Origin: Isoetes taiwanensis
Lineage: Eukaryota; Streptophyta; Lycopodiopsida; Isoetales; Isoetaceae
Assembly (NCBI GenBank): GCA_021234155.1
Contig: JAJEKV010000008.1
Coordinates: 15,623,752-15,687,751 of the forward strand
Direction of reading: 5' to 3'
DNA: 64,000 nucleotides
In this document: piece by piece, positions 45,748-57,649 of the stretch
Layout: every line of letters begins with the position of its first letter
How positions within the stretch are numbered: the first letter of the stretch is position 1
Notes under the pieces: generated by a model
The model's database searches: none
What the model was told of the DNA's origin: nothing
The model's input: only the letters and a program-made list of their open reading frames with translations
Position numbers and translations under genes: made by a program

Positions 45748-46590
45748 CTATTCAAGTATGCTACTTCCTGGCTGCAACTGAGGCTGCACAAGCTCTACAT
45801 TGAACACTTCTGAGAATGCTTCTAATAGACTTTCCTGAAGTGTGTCCAACAAAATGCTGCTGGGTTTTAAGCCTCTTTGTTTTAATATCTCTGATATTGT
45901 TGCTACGGGGTAATCTGCAATGCCACAAGGAATAATATTATCAAATGGCATGAGATCGGTGGTCACATTTAGTGCCAACCCATGATAGGTTATCCATCGA
46001 GAGACACGAACACCAATAGCAGCAACTTTTTTCTCATCTGTTCAAGAAAACCACCCATAAAAGATAGCTCTTCAGAATCTTAAATTCTAAAAAACACTTA
46101 CCAACCCATACTCCAGTAAGACCTGGAATTCGAGAAGCTTCAAGACCACATGCTGACAACAATGCACGTATTACCACGTCTTCTAATGAGCGTAGATACC
46201 AGTGAAGATCCATTTTGTGATTCCTTAGGTTCAGTATTGGATAGATCACCAGCTGCAATTATTATAAAATGAACCACAAATTTCTTTCAACTATGCCATG
46301 GAATCAAAATAAAGCAGAACCTTACCTGCCCAGGCCCATGATAGGTCACCTCCCCACCACGTTCTGTATGAAATAACTCAAATGGAGGATTCTTTTGGTC
46401 AAAAAGCAAGAACTTCTCAGAGCTTCCAGCACCCATTGTGTATACGGGCATATGTCGTAAAATTGCTACACAATCCAAAAATTTGTCTCCTCTTTCAACA
46501 GCTTGGACATGGTCTGCAACAACTGACTTCTGCCATTTCCATGCTTTTCTATATGGGACCAGATATTTAGAGAAATTGTAACACTCACAC
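45748..46590 (-). CDS. LIP2: Octanoyl-[ACP]:protein octanoyltransferase (LipB/LIP2), exons 2-4
   Basis: The enzyme moves octanoate from acyl carrier protein to lipoyl domains, the first step of lipoic acid synthesis in plastid or mitochondrion. Three exons on the minus strand join cleanly. They are 46,590-46,326 (acceptor gacag, donor gtaagg), 46,252-46,102 (acceptor tgcag, donor gtaagt) and 46,037-45,748 (acceptor aacag). They encode [99 protein letters not shown] and FDNIIPCGI. The catalytic Lys (KKVAAIG) and Cys (PCGI) of the LipB family are both present. The wording most resembles the plastid form (LIP2p). The first exon with the transit peptide is expected above 46,600 but was not identified. 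No stop or frameshift is seen. Confidence 0.92.
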
Positions 46591-46599
46591 CTGTCATCA

Positions 46600-47325
46600 A
46601 GCCATTCAATTATGGTCAATGGTTCATAACACCCTTATAAGAAGCATTTAAAAGTAGGTTAGTCATGTAAAGGATTAGGAAGGCTGCAGCTTCAGCTTTC
46701 AAACAGCTGCCAGAGAATAGCCTTTCGAGACACATCTTAAACAGATTGAAAAACATTGTTTTCTTTGTAAATAGGACCGATTAATTAGCAATTCGAAGTT
46801 AAATCCTTCTGAGTCATGAAGATCGGAAATGCCTGTGATCTGAACATGGTTGAATCAGAAGAACATTTTATTTTTCGCCTGCCCAACCTACTACATTATT
46901 ATAGAGGTAGATACCATTGCCTTTTTAGAGATTAAACATCTCTACGGCAGCTGGTGGAATATTATGATCAGAAATGTGTCTCTCTTTGTATATGGACTAT
47001 CCCTAGAAAGGAGAAGCAAACAAAAATACCCAATTTCTTTTCATCTGAGTCAAATGATGATAACATGATGGTGGAGGGATCGCAAGAAAAAAGCATCTTG
47101 ACCCTAAAGATGTGACTTTGGCACTGTCTAAGAAGATAAAATGATCAGCAGTTACAAAACATAAAAGGTCTTTCCAGAAGGGGCCAAGCATCAAGCATCA
47201 AAGCAAGCCAAAAAGGGCATTATAAATTACTTTGCAGTAGTCACAGGAACAAATGGGCTACTCCCATCAAACCCTACCTTAGCAGATTTTTACTATAAGT
47301 TTTGTTAGATTAATATTTTTGTTTG
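46600..47325. other. Probable 5' region of LIP2
   Basis: The transit-peptide exon and promoter of LIP2 should lie here or further right. I cannot pick a convincing exon. No other gene is visible. Confidence 0.35.
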
Positions 47326-47329
47326 TATA

Positions 47330-47452
47330 CTTTAGATAAACGGAGGGTTTTCATCCTGAAGGTCTTGAATATTGTATGTGTTATGGTCTCATAGACCCCT
47401 TGGGTCTTCCACAAACGTTAATAAATCTTTCTTTCTTTCTTTCTTTCTTACC
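47330..47452 (+). mobile_element. LINE/SINE-type 3' tail with (TTTC)n
   Basis: 'catagaccccttgggtcttc', then 'cacaaacgttaataaat' and a (TTTC)n run parallel the 3' end of the LINE at 51,030-52,037 ('gacctattggtcttcgtgg', 'acgtt', (TTCTA)n). It is likely the tail of a related, heavily 5'-truncated element. Confidence 0.55.
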
Positions 47453-47459
47453 CAAGGAA

Positions 47460-49880
47460 CGAACAAAGACCAGAGGAGGCCAACCTCCACATATAAGTAT
47501 GATGGCGAGTTTAATGTCTTTTCACTTTAAGTATCTCAGAGAACAGTTGATGCTTTTTTATTTTGGGTAGTGTCCAAAAGACAATATGAGTTATTGACTC
47601 CCTTCAACAATGAAGGCCAAGAGTCATTCCATCCTTATTATATTAATGTGCAGCCCAACAATGGGTGCCTAAAGCTGATTATAAAGTTCACTTTACGCTG
47701 AAAAGTATCAATACGAGGTCTTCCATCGACAGCCATAGTACTGGCCAATTTTGCAACTATGAGACCGTCAGTAACGTCTCTGCTACACAACACAAAGCCC
47801 TATACGCGGCATGATGGCTATTTAATATTTAGGAATACATGGGATGGCTATCTAGCCAGTAACACGTATAAAATATGGGAATCAACGACATTTGTGATGA
47901 ACCCCAGGATGTACAATGCTTTTCCTTCATCAGAATGCCAATTTCCTTTCTTTATAACATTTATATAGCAGAGCTTTCCTAAGAGTTTTGGCAATAGATA
48001 AATTATCATTCACTATACCACTGCTACTAAGCTTGAGCTAATAGATTACTGCGACTAAATATAATATTGAAACATACTGTAGTACCTGTGGTAGTCTGCC
48101 TTCACTTCATCCGTTGTGTTTTCTACATTTGTAATGAAGGAAGCCGTTTGCAACGGGAGACAAGCAGATGGTCTTTTGGCGATGCCTCCCCCATCGATCA
48201 TATTCTGCAAAGGAAAAAGATAATAAGCAACAAGCTTGTGTGCATCATAACAATTGCCTCATCAAGCTACAAGGAGATAAAGGTTGCAGAATTAGTCCTT
48301 GGCACCCCATTGCCGGAAAAGATCAAACTTTAGGAAGAATCGCGGCAACCCTAATTGAAATGCAAAATTCTTTCATAAGGTTAAAACCATTGCCATTATG
48401 GTCACTCTCAAGCATGGAGTAATGGTACAGCATAGGCCATGCATACCCTTTATTTGGAATCTCTCATGGACAAGGCCATGCAGGTTTGACCCCATACGAG
48501 AATATTTAAGGGAATATCCTTCGTCAACAGGAATAATTAAGTTATGTAGAGGATTAACACGGTCCCCCATTTTGACCGTAAATGTAAGCCAATAAAGAAC
48601 AAGCCACGTGGCATGCTTTCTTTAAGAAATGTCGGCCAAATTTTTGTTGCACTTGTTCTTGGATTTACCCTGAGTTCTTGCACTGATCCTGCACACTTAT
48701 ACCTTACAGAATTGATCCTAGCTTGCATTGACGTCTCAAAAATTGCATTTTGAGGAGTCCTTCCCACCTCTGGCTAATGGCTTTGACAAGGATTTCTCTC
48801 CAGAATGCATCCTGAATATGTAAGGGTGACGAATGATGGTTGCAAGTCATTTTGCCATTCTCTAACATTACATGATTAGGGATGGGGAGAGTGTGCCTAG
48901 TACATATAGTGATTCGTGAGACAAGGAAATTGTGGCTGAGGGGTTTATCACACTAGAGTAGAGTAGAGTCTCCACCATTGGAATGACCTACCATATTTCG
49001 TCCAAAATTAAGGACAATATGCCAACCAAGTTTGTCCCATTTATGGTCCAGCCTAGCAACCAAAAATACTATAGCATGGCACCCCATTTGGTCCAATGAA
49101 GGCCCGTCATTGGCAAAAGATTTGAGGTTCCTGCACTCTTCATCCAATCCTTCCTCCCAGCTTGGATCATAATCTATTTATATATGGCTCGCTTTGAACC
49201 CATCAGCTGTGCATTATGAAGTTTTGTTTGGTTCATTATTTGGCTGATTAAGGTGCAAAAATATGTTATTTTTGGTCCATGCTTCATTCCCGGAAGAGTT
49301 CAACAGTTTACCGTTGTGTTCACTCTTTGGCCATGTTATCTCCACCGTTATACCCATGTTTTGCTACGTGCATGCAGGTCTTGCAATCATTGAGATGCAT
49401 TTTCTTCTTCCAAAGATCATCTACTACTTGCATACGTCGATTGTAAGATTATAAATATTTTTCTTCCATAAATCCAACAACTTTCCCCTCCTCAAAAAGT
49501 TTTCCCTCCTCCAAATATGTGCTCCAGATCACTACGCTTCAGGATCAATGTTGTGGCAAGCAATTGATGTTATGCACTCCAGATCATTTCTACTTTAAAT
49601 TGGTGTTTTGGCAGGAGATCCAAGCCTTGACTCTTAGATTAATCCTCTCTAGAAATCGATTAGCACCCAGGAATTGAGTATATAAGATGAATCTGCTGCA
49701 GGCTTGTTTTTTCCCTTTTGCTCAAGTCATAATGTTGTTCAAGCATCTCAAAACTCATCCTAGAAATTCCGAGATTTCTAAATCTTCTACTTAGTCTCCT
49801 GCCGAGGATGAGAATCCATATATATATGACATTCCTCAATCCCCGATCTGCATAGTGAAACTGAGTCCAAGCTGTCCCTG
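47460..49880. other. No gene recognised
   Basis: About 2.4 kb of AT-rich sequence with only short open frames, such as 48,537-48,767 minus and 48,953-49,147 minus, none resembling a known family. The stretch just before 49,886 is presumably the 5' flank of the pogo-type transposon; no terminal inverted repeat was found by eye. Confidence 0.45.
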
Positions 49881-49885
49881 TTGTC

Positions 49886-51030
49886 ATGCAGAAAGCTAAG
49901 GCTATAAATTGGAAGAGAGGATCATGGACTAATGAGAAGATGAAGGTTGTCATTGAAGAAGCCAAGGAAGGCTATTCAAGCATTAGTGAGGTTGCTAGAA
50001 AACATGGAATTCCTCACACAACCTTTAGGAATTGGTTGTTTGATCTTTTCCATGTGACTAATGGAAGAAAGCTAAAGGCATTGTCCGCAAAGGAGGAAGA
50101 AGATCTTGTGATTCTTGGAAATGGTCGCTAAAGGAACAGGGGTTACAGTTCGAATGCTGAGAGAGATAGTCGCAGAAATTTGTACCGGCATGTCTACTCC
50201 ATTTATTGATGGAGTTTTGGGCATGAAATGGTGGAAATTGTTTAAAGGTAGATACTGTGATCTTTGAGGAGAGCACAGATTGTGGAGAAATAGCATTATC
50301 AACACCTCAAATTTTAACACCCCAAATTTGGATGCATTTTACTCTTATCTAGAAGAGGCATACAACACCTTTGGGTTTGATGCTAGTCATATATGGAATT
50401 GTGATGAGTCTGGAGTGCAGACAAGAAAAGAATCAGGAGTTAGGGTGATTTCAAGGAAAGGATCCAAGGAAATTTTTGAAAGAACCATGAAGAATAGAGA
50501 ATGGCTGACTGTCCTTTGTTGTATATCAGCCATAGGTAATAAGCTTCCTTCATTGTATATTTTCAAAAAGGTAAGGGTTAGGGAACCCTTGATATGGCTA
50601 TGTAAAAAAGAGCCTGGATAACTAATGAATTATTCAAAAGCTAGATTGACCATTTTAAATCTAATATACCTGGTGGTGTTTCACCTAAAAATCCTCATCT
50701 GCTAATATTAGATGGACATGGAAGTCATTTTCAAGTTGAAACAATCACGCACGCATCCTCACTTGACATTTAAATTCTTAAGTTATCCCCATATATTAGT
50801 CATAGATTGCAGCCTCTTTATGTAGCTTGTTTCATGCCTTTCAAAGAGGCATTTGGAAATGTGCAAAAAAAAATATATATACCCTTCAGGGGAAAGGTGT
50901 GGAGCATGTGAAGGAGGATCTCACATCACTTGCGTGTGATGGATTGGAATGTTCTTTAACCCCTTCTAACATTGTTACTGGATTGAAGAAAATAGGGATA
51001 TGGCCTCTCAATCCGACCATAGTACTCTTT
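49886..51030 (+). mobile_element. Pogo-type (Tc1/mariner superfamily) transposase, N-terminal and catalytic parts, broken
   Basis: The start ATG at 49,886 is followed by a pipsqueak-like helix-turn-helix (WTNEKMKVVIEEAKEGYSSI, ARKHGIPHTTFRNWL), then a stop at 50,131. The DDE domain resumes at 50,280: FGFDASHIWNCDESGVQTRK (first Asp), VLCCISAIGNKLPSLYIF, then in a further frame HLLILDGHGSH (second Asp, near 50,710) and HRLQPLYVACFMPFKEAF (near 50,805). In pogo elements the last block is usually LQPLDV; here Asp is Tyr, so the third catalytic residue is lost. TGLKKIGIWPLNPTIV at 50,980-51,025 is the usual C-terminal end of the domain. The element is then interrupted by a LINE. It cannot be active. 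Confidence 0.85.
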
Positions 51031-52037
51031 ACTGTATGGTTCTGAAGTGTGGGGGCCTGCCATTAGTGCTAGTGCTTGGGAGAGCTTGGAGCGGGTGCAA
51101 AAGTCCTTTCTCACTTACAGCCTTGGAGTTAAAAGAACGGTGCCCTATGCTATTCTTTTACAAGAGAGCGGTTTTTGGCCTCTTCAACATTACGCCATGG
51201 CGCCATCTCCACTATATCCGCAAGGTGCACCACATGGGCGATGTTAGGTATCCTGTTCTTGCACTTGCCATGGCTGAATCTCCTCGGCGTTTGAAACGAT
51301 GTTGGAAAGAGCATTGCACTACATGGTTTGCACGCGTTGGGTCAGGTGCAGCGAATCGCCCCGATGCTTGCCGATTCGATCCCGAGCTTTTGCAACAATA
51401 TATTAATGGTCGCTTTTTCTCAAAAGATATGGGACGAGATTACTTTGGCCCAAGTGAAAACCTGGTCATTATCATGCACACATAAATCCCACTTTGGCAC
51501 GGGGCCCAAGCTTATTTGCTTGCTTCATTGTCGGGGAACAAGCTTGTAGCTATTGCATCACCCGCACCGGGGGTCCCACAAAGCTACGGATTGAGGCGGT
51601 AGATGGGAGCGGCCGCAATTGCCAGCGAGAAGCGAGACTATGTGCTGTTGCCGATTCACGGGTTATTGAAGATGAAAGCCATACTCTTACGAAGGTTGCC
51701 ACCTTTTGAGATAGTCCGGAATCATTTTTCGACCTTAGCATTCCATTCCACGCTTCCACAACTTCTCTCCGTGCACCATTCATTGCATGACTTGGCATTA
51801 TACATACTTGAGGTTCTAGATAAGCGTCTGCAATTGCGAGCCCTCGGTAGTCATTATCTAAGCTTGTCTAGTATCATCATTACTGCAAAGGTTTTTCCCT
51901 TGAAAACCTTTCGAGGCAGGGGTTTTTTAATCCTAGTAGTAATGATTGTACTAGCCCATTGTATGGGTCCCATGACCTATTGGTCTTCGTGGACGTTAAA
52001 AAAACTATTCTATTCTATTCTATTCTATTTAAAGTAG
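51030..52037 (+). mobile_element. 5'-truncated LINE inserted in the pogo transposon
   Basis: The insert begins at YGSEVWGPAISASAWESLER (51,033 onward), the region just after the LINE RT domain. It continues VQKSFLTYSLGVKRTVPYAI and, after frame changes, HYIRKVHHMGDVRYPVLALA. It ends with a 3' UTR ('tttaatcctagtagtaatga', 'ttggtcttcgtggacgtt') and a (TTCTA)n tail at 52,008-52,037. The transposon's reading resumes after the tail, so the insertion is younger than the pogo element. No target-site duplication longer than 4 bases is evident. Confidence 0.85.
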
Positions 52038-52049
52038 GTGGCAGGGACC

Positions 52050-52470
52050 TTGAATTTTCAAAAATGATAGAGCTTTAAATGAACTTATTGATGTTGCACA
52101 TCAAGTTGTAGGTGTTCTGCAGGAAAGTGAAGATAGAAATGATGTCACAGGTGGTGGGCAGCAGCAAGGTCAAAGTAGACAAAGAGGGAGAACATTTATG
52201 CCAATAGAATTTAAGGCACATTCCTAGTGACTTAAGGCTGACATCATTGCTAGATTAGAGTAGGAAGAGGTAGAGAAGAAAGCGGGAAAAAAAAGCAAGG
52301 GAAGAGACCACTAAGCAGAAAAAAACTGATCAACAAGAGAAGATGAAATTGAAGGAAGAAAAATAAAGAGAAAAGGAGCAAGAGAAGAAGGAAAGAGGTG
52401 CTACAAGGGAACAACAGAAGGAGGAGAAAAAGCGAGCAAAGGGCAGGAAGAAAAAAATCAATTCAGCAAT
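52050..52470 (+). mobile_element. Pogo-type transposase, C-terminal charged tail
   Basis: Right of the LINE, the plus strand reads a lysine/glutamate-rich segment across frames (KLKEEK, REKEQEKKERGATREQQK, EEKKRAKGRKKK) between 52,240 and 52,460. Pogo/Tigger transposases often end in such basic coiled tails. The rest of the element and its right terminal repeat should lie shortly after 52,470 but were not found. Confidence 0.6.
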
Positions 52471-52479
52471 ATTAATTTT

Positions 52480-53610
52480 TCTTTCAATTTGCATTTGTTC
52501 TAAATACTTCCTTACATTCTAACAAATATGATACGTAGGCAAGAGATTGTGAGATTATTGAGGAAGATAGACTTTTTGAAACTTCTCAATATGCTCATAA
52601 TCAAAATTTTGATGTGTAAATCCTGTCATGAGACTAATCTACAACTTTTGGTTCAATTTTCAATTGTAAATGTTTGATGCAGACTATTTTGCTAAGCCAG
52701 ATGATAATGACATGTAGTCCTATCGACATGATAAAAAGATAGCCTAATGGCAATAATTTCATGATAGATTGCAGTTTAAAAGATACCTATGAATGTGCTC
52801 ATGGGGATGATTCTGCGGTTCCTGCCGATGAAAGACCATCTAGTAAAAGCCAAATTGTGGTCACTAATTTTACATAGATCAACTCAACTTCAAACTTATG
52901 AACAATGCCAAAATTTGCTCATAAAACTAGCTCCTAGATATGACCTTGCCCCTTTACCATTTAACTTGTCATTCAACCATTGAAAATATAATGATTTGAG
53001 CACTGTTCATCGGGTATTGACCCAAGTACTGTAGCAGGGTTGACTGCAAGCTTCGACCCGATCCTTTCTGTTCTATTCCATCCGTCCGTCACGTTTAGGC
53101 CTCCATGTCTTCTATATATAATAGCTCTCATCATTCCGACGGTTATGGCTATGGATTGACTTTCTAATCCAGCTCGAAAACTTCTTCTTTAGATATCCCA
53201 CAGGCCTAGTGTTGAAAACGAGCTTGCCCGAAATATCCCACAGGCCTAATGTAGAATATTAGACTTTGAGACCATTGGTGCGAAAACCTCTGAAATGTAT
53301 TTTCTTTTAACTCAATGTGAGTCATGATTGTTCAATGTCTCGACAATGAATTAAACTTCAACAATTATCAACACTTCTTGATCTCATTGTAGTAAGGATT
53401 CCTACACCTAGTTAGATCATTGTGAACCCTGAGAACTTACACAACCTACTGCCACTGCTTCTCATAGGTTGCCTTAATTGACATCACTGCTACTAGCTGC
53501 CAGTTTCTCAACAATTTATAAGTAGATCTTCAGTCCTGTAGCTCAACACATTTGCTTGTTATCTGGCTAGCTAGAGTTCTCCCATTTACATGACTTATAT
53601 GCTGAAAACC
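52480..53610 (-). other. Copia 3' flank, candidate 3' LTR
   Basis: After the copia stop codon the minus strand has a purine run ('gaagaaggagtgaaggg' near 53,610), and a second near 53,382 ('gagatcaagaag') followed by 'tgttgataattgttgaag', which could begin a 3' LTR. A TATA-like 'ctattatatatagaag' lies near 53,120. The left LTR boundary is not fixed and no second LTR is present for comparison. Confidence 0.4.
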
Positions 53611-53628
53611 CTTCACTCCTTCTTCAGC

Positions 53629-55500
53629 TTATAAGTCTGCTACATTTAGTTGTTTTCTGAATCTTGCAAATTTAATCTCTGGCAGTGCTTTAGTGAACAC
53701 ATCTGCTACTTGATCATTTGTATCCACATATCTCATCTGTATGAGTTTTTTCTCTGCTAAATCTCGTATGAAGTGCATATTTAGTTCAATGTGCTTGGTT
53801 CTATCATGATATACTGGATTTTTAACAATTGCAATATAACTCTGACTGTCAGTCCAGATCTCTGTAGGATCTTCTTGCACACATCCTAACTCATTCAACA
53901 ATCTTCTTAACCATACTAATTCTTTGGCAACTAAGGAGGATGCAGCATATTCTGCTTCAGCTGAACTCATTGCCACTGCTGCTTGCTTTTTGCACCTCCA
54001 GGTTATGACACCTCCTCCTAAATATATAGCATAGCCAGAAGTTGATTTTCTTGTATGCAGATCTCCTCCCCAATCTGCATCACTATAACACATCATAGTT
54101 AGGTTTTCTGAGTCAAAACATATACCATGAGTTTGTGTTCCCTTTAGATATTTGAGAACTCGTTTTGCTGCTTCCCAATGCTCTTTAGTGGCATCATGAT
54201 TTCTTCTGCTCAAGATGTTGACAGCATAGGCAATGTCAGGTCGGGTACCATTTGCCAGAAATAGTAGGCACCCAACCAATGCTCTGTATGGTTCGGTCAG
54301 TCTATGCCCTGCTGTCATTGGAATCTTTGATGGCTTTGCATTAGTTAGCTTGAATCTTTTGAGCATATTTTCTATATGTGCACTTTGATGCAGCTTTATC
54401 CATTTCTGCTTCCTGTCTCTGATAACCTCAATCCCAAGAAATTTCCTTAGTTCACCTAGGTCTCACATTTGAAACCTAGACTTTAAAATGCTTTTGCATG
54501 TGTTGAGAATTTTCAAGGAATTTGCAACCATAATACAATCATCCACATATAGGGCAATCATGCAATATTCTCCATCTTGCTCAAATCTATAGAGATTCCC
54601 ATCATTTTGTAATTTTTCAAAACCCTGTTCTTGTAAGAAGCAATTTATGCATAGGTACCATTCTCTTGGTGACTGTTTCAGCCCATAAACTGCCCTGTTG
54701 AGTTTCTAGACCATATCCTTACCATGTGAATATTCTGGAGCTTGCTTCATGTAAGCCTCCTCCTCAAGTGTGGCATTTAAGAATGCTGTTTTCACATCCA
54801 TGTGATGCAGCTCTAGGTTTAAAGCATTGGCCATAGCTAGCAAAACTCTAATGCTTGTAAGCTTGACTATAGGGGAATAGGTTTCATCATAATCTCTTCC
54901 CTTTTTCTGTGTGTATCCTTGAGCAACCAATCTTGCCTTCCATCAGGATTTAATTTGACTTTATACAACCACTTGCTTCCAATTATGTTCTGTTTACCAT
55001 CAGCCTTAACAAGTTCATAAGTTTTAGTTTCTTCAAAAGATTTGAGTTCATCATTCATGGCAGCTATCCATTTATCTTTGTCTTGACTTTGTAGAACTTC
55101 CTCAAGGTTTTGTGGGATGACTTCATCTTCTAGAATAGCCATGATTTGTTTTGGCTCAAAGGTGACACCTCTTCTACTTCTCCCTAATTCATTTCTGCCA
55201 TACAATTTTCCTTCCTCTAGCTTTGCTTCCTCTAGTAACTTTTCTGCCTGAGTCTTCCTTATCTTCTTTTCTATATGATGACCAGCTAACTCTTGTTCTT
55301 CAGCTTGCATTTTTGGAGTTTCAATTTCTGCTGTTCTCAAGTCCTGCTTTTCTTCTTCATTGTCATCTGCATCATCTATTTCAAACTTAGGCACCTCTGG
55401 TTTTGTTGTGACAGTTTTAGTTCCCTTTGTGTATCTATCCTTGAAAGAACCTGGTGCACATCACTTGCAGATCTGTCAGAGACAATGTGATATGTTTGAT
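53629..55500 (-). mobile_element. Ty1/copia retrotransposon, RT and RNase H, 5'-truncated
   Basis: Minus strand. At 55,394-54,867: a charged linker, then DKWIAAMNDELKSFEETKTY and IGSKWLYKVKLNPDG (RT start). After a frame slip near 54,920 it reads VAQGYTQKKGRDYDETYSPI and MDVKTAFLNATLEEE. A stop near 54,705 interrupts before LNRAVYGLKQSPREWY. MIALYVDDCIMVA near 54,545 is the catalytic YVDD motif. RNase H at 54,366-53,629 has SDADWGGDLHTRKSTSGYAI, AMSSAEAEYAA and WTDSQSYIAI. GAG, protease and integrase are missing; the element ends near 55,500. It is inactive but the RNase H part is intact for 245 codons. Confidence 0.92.
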
Positions 55501-56690
55501 GTGGAGAATAATCAATGGAAGTAGCTAACTAAAGGCCCCTACAAAGGGTTTTGTCGGCGAGTCATGACCTTCGTGCCCACACTGCATCATATCAAATAAC
55601 AAGCAAATGCTTGGGCAGAAAATTGCTGCAACAAGCAAGTGTTTGATTGAGGAAGTGTCTTTCCTACAATGTTTTCAGAAAGAAGCAAAAGTATTCTTTC
55701 TATATGGCAGTGTGCAATGTGAATAAATAAATGTGGAAGAACATTCAACTTATTTGTGTAGACGTTTGCCAAATAAGTTAGCAAAGGAGCAGTGAGATCT
55801 TTTTCGGAGTATGTTGGAGCACATAGGTCGCTTGTATCCAACACAACCCTGTTCAGAAATTCGCAAAATATTTGATGGTTCCTCGGTAAACTTGGGTTCG
55901 ATTTGATTCTAACCTAGCTAAAGGATATTTGCACGGCTGATAATCTCGGTGCTAGTTTGTTTGTGTCCCTACAGAGTGGCATAAGTAGTAGAAGCAATGG
56001 CCTCCTTTGAAGCATGTATTTATGAATATGATGTGTTTTCTGTGATTATCCTTTTGTTTTTGTAAACTTATAGTGTTGGAAATCTATTTGTTGTTGGAAA
56101 TCAAACGATGTCAATATAAACTCAGATCTAATAACACGTTCACGAATACACAAGTTCAATTACAAGTCCTCGTATTGTAAGAGAATTGCCGTTCCATAAA
56201 AATCAGAGCAAACACATATCGCCAGATAAGTCTCCTGTGGTACACCATCCAAAGATTTTGCTCTCATTTTAAAAGCATATTTCACGAAAATGATATGTGC
56301 AAAATTAATATTGGCAAATGTGATTTGCTGGCTTGTCATATTCGCCTATGGTACTCACTTTAGGGGGTTTGAAAAATGGAAAAGTCGCTTTTCTGAGCTT
56401 TGCTCCAGCAACCCTTTTTTTTTTTAAGCTTTCCTTCTACACTCCACAGGGGCAAACAATAATCTAACAAATTAGTAAATAATCAAGTCATGCAGGACAA
56501 GACTTGAAGGATTATCCAGAAGCCTTTCATACATGGAATACATTCTATGTGCTTAACTCCACTTCTGAATCATGATTAAATTATAAATACAAAATTTATG
56601 CACCATCAAAAGAGTTCATGCTAATTACAAATTACAGAGGCAATCAAAAAACATATAATTTCTGTAAAAAGTAATCAAACGTGCTTTTGA
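55500..56690. other. No gene recognised
   Basis: AT-rich sequence between the copia fragment and the foldback element. Short frames such as 55,587-55,844 minus show no family resemblance. Confidence 0.5.
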
Positions 56691-56696
56691 CTAGTT

Positions 56697-56895
56697 TTTT
56701 TTTTTTTTTTTTTTTTGTGTTTGTGGGGTTTATGTGTAGAGTAATGAGATTGTGTAGAGTCCTTGGGACCCTTTTTTTAATCAAATTAGGAATAACTGAT
56801 ATGTGTAGAGTAATGAGATTGTGTAAGATTATGTACTGCGTAATCAATATAAAATATAACTTGAGTTCTTGGGACCCTTTTTTTAATGGGAAAAC
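56697..56895. repeat. Poly-T tract and short direct duplication
   Basis: A ~20-base T run is followed by two copies of 'atgtgtagagtaatgagatt' (56,729 and 56,800) and two of 'cttgggaccctttttttaat' (near 56,761 and 56,867). Confidence 0.8.
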
Positions 56896-56945
56896 TACCA
56901 AAATGCCCCTATGAGTTTATGTAATTACCAAAATGCCCTTATGAG

Positions 56946-57646
56946 TTTCAAAATTACCAAAATGCCCCTGACTCAAATAAATTACCAATTTGCCTCTACA
57001 CACCAAACTTAATTATCAAAATACCCCTATACACTAATCTTAAATACCAAAATGCCATTACATGCTAATTCTGATCAATCTACACCAAATTTACCCTATA
57101 CATCAAACGTATTCACCAAAATACCCCTACACAATCTTGTTGTGACACTTACAAGGAGCCAGTGTTTCCTGTGGTGACATGATAAAGCTATTGGAGGCAT
57201 GTCACCACCAGTCATACACAGACCTCTTGGACCCGAAACCTAAATGCATGTGCACAGGAGAAGAAGATGTAAAGAAGAGGGACATCTTTATGGAAGGTGT
57301 AATGGAAGAGACACAATACATGTAGTTGTAGGGCTCCAATTCAGTGATGATTGTGACTTCTGTAATCTCTTTGTTGAATTTAAACTTCTATTCTTGAGGC
57401 ATTTCGTATAGATTGAGTAGGATAGGTAATGTAGGGGGACTTTTGGTAATTAAGTTTCGCGTGTAGGGCATTTTGGTGACTAGTTTGGTGTAGATTGATC
57501 AAAATTGCATTTTGGTAATTAAGTTTGGTGTGTAGGGGTATTTTGATAATTAAGTTTGGTGTGTAGGGGCAAATTGGTAATTTGTTTGTATGTTTATTTT
57601 ATAAAGTGTATTTATTTGAGCCAGGGGCATTTTTGTAGTTTTGAAA
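56946..57646. repeat. Foldback element: ~0.2 kb inverted arms, ~0.3 kb loop
   Basis: The left arm (56,946-57,132) and the reverse complement of the right arm (57,431-57,646) share 'atgcccct-g-ctcaaataaa', 'ttaccaatttgcc-ctacac', 'accaaacttaattatcaaaa' and 'gatcaatctacacc' in the same order. Within each arm a shorter 'aattaccaaaatgcccctac' motif is repeated in tandem. The loop (57,133-57,430) has no convincing open frame. It fits a foldback/MITE-like DNA element and would give a long hairpin RNA if transcribed. Confidence 0.85.
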
Positions 57647-57649
57647 TGT

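Noticed and set aside
47420-47452. The (TTTC)n run as an independent microsatellite
   Set aside because: The preceding text parallels the LINE 3' end, so it is better read as an element tail.
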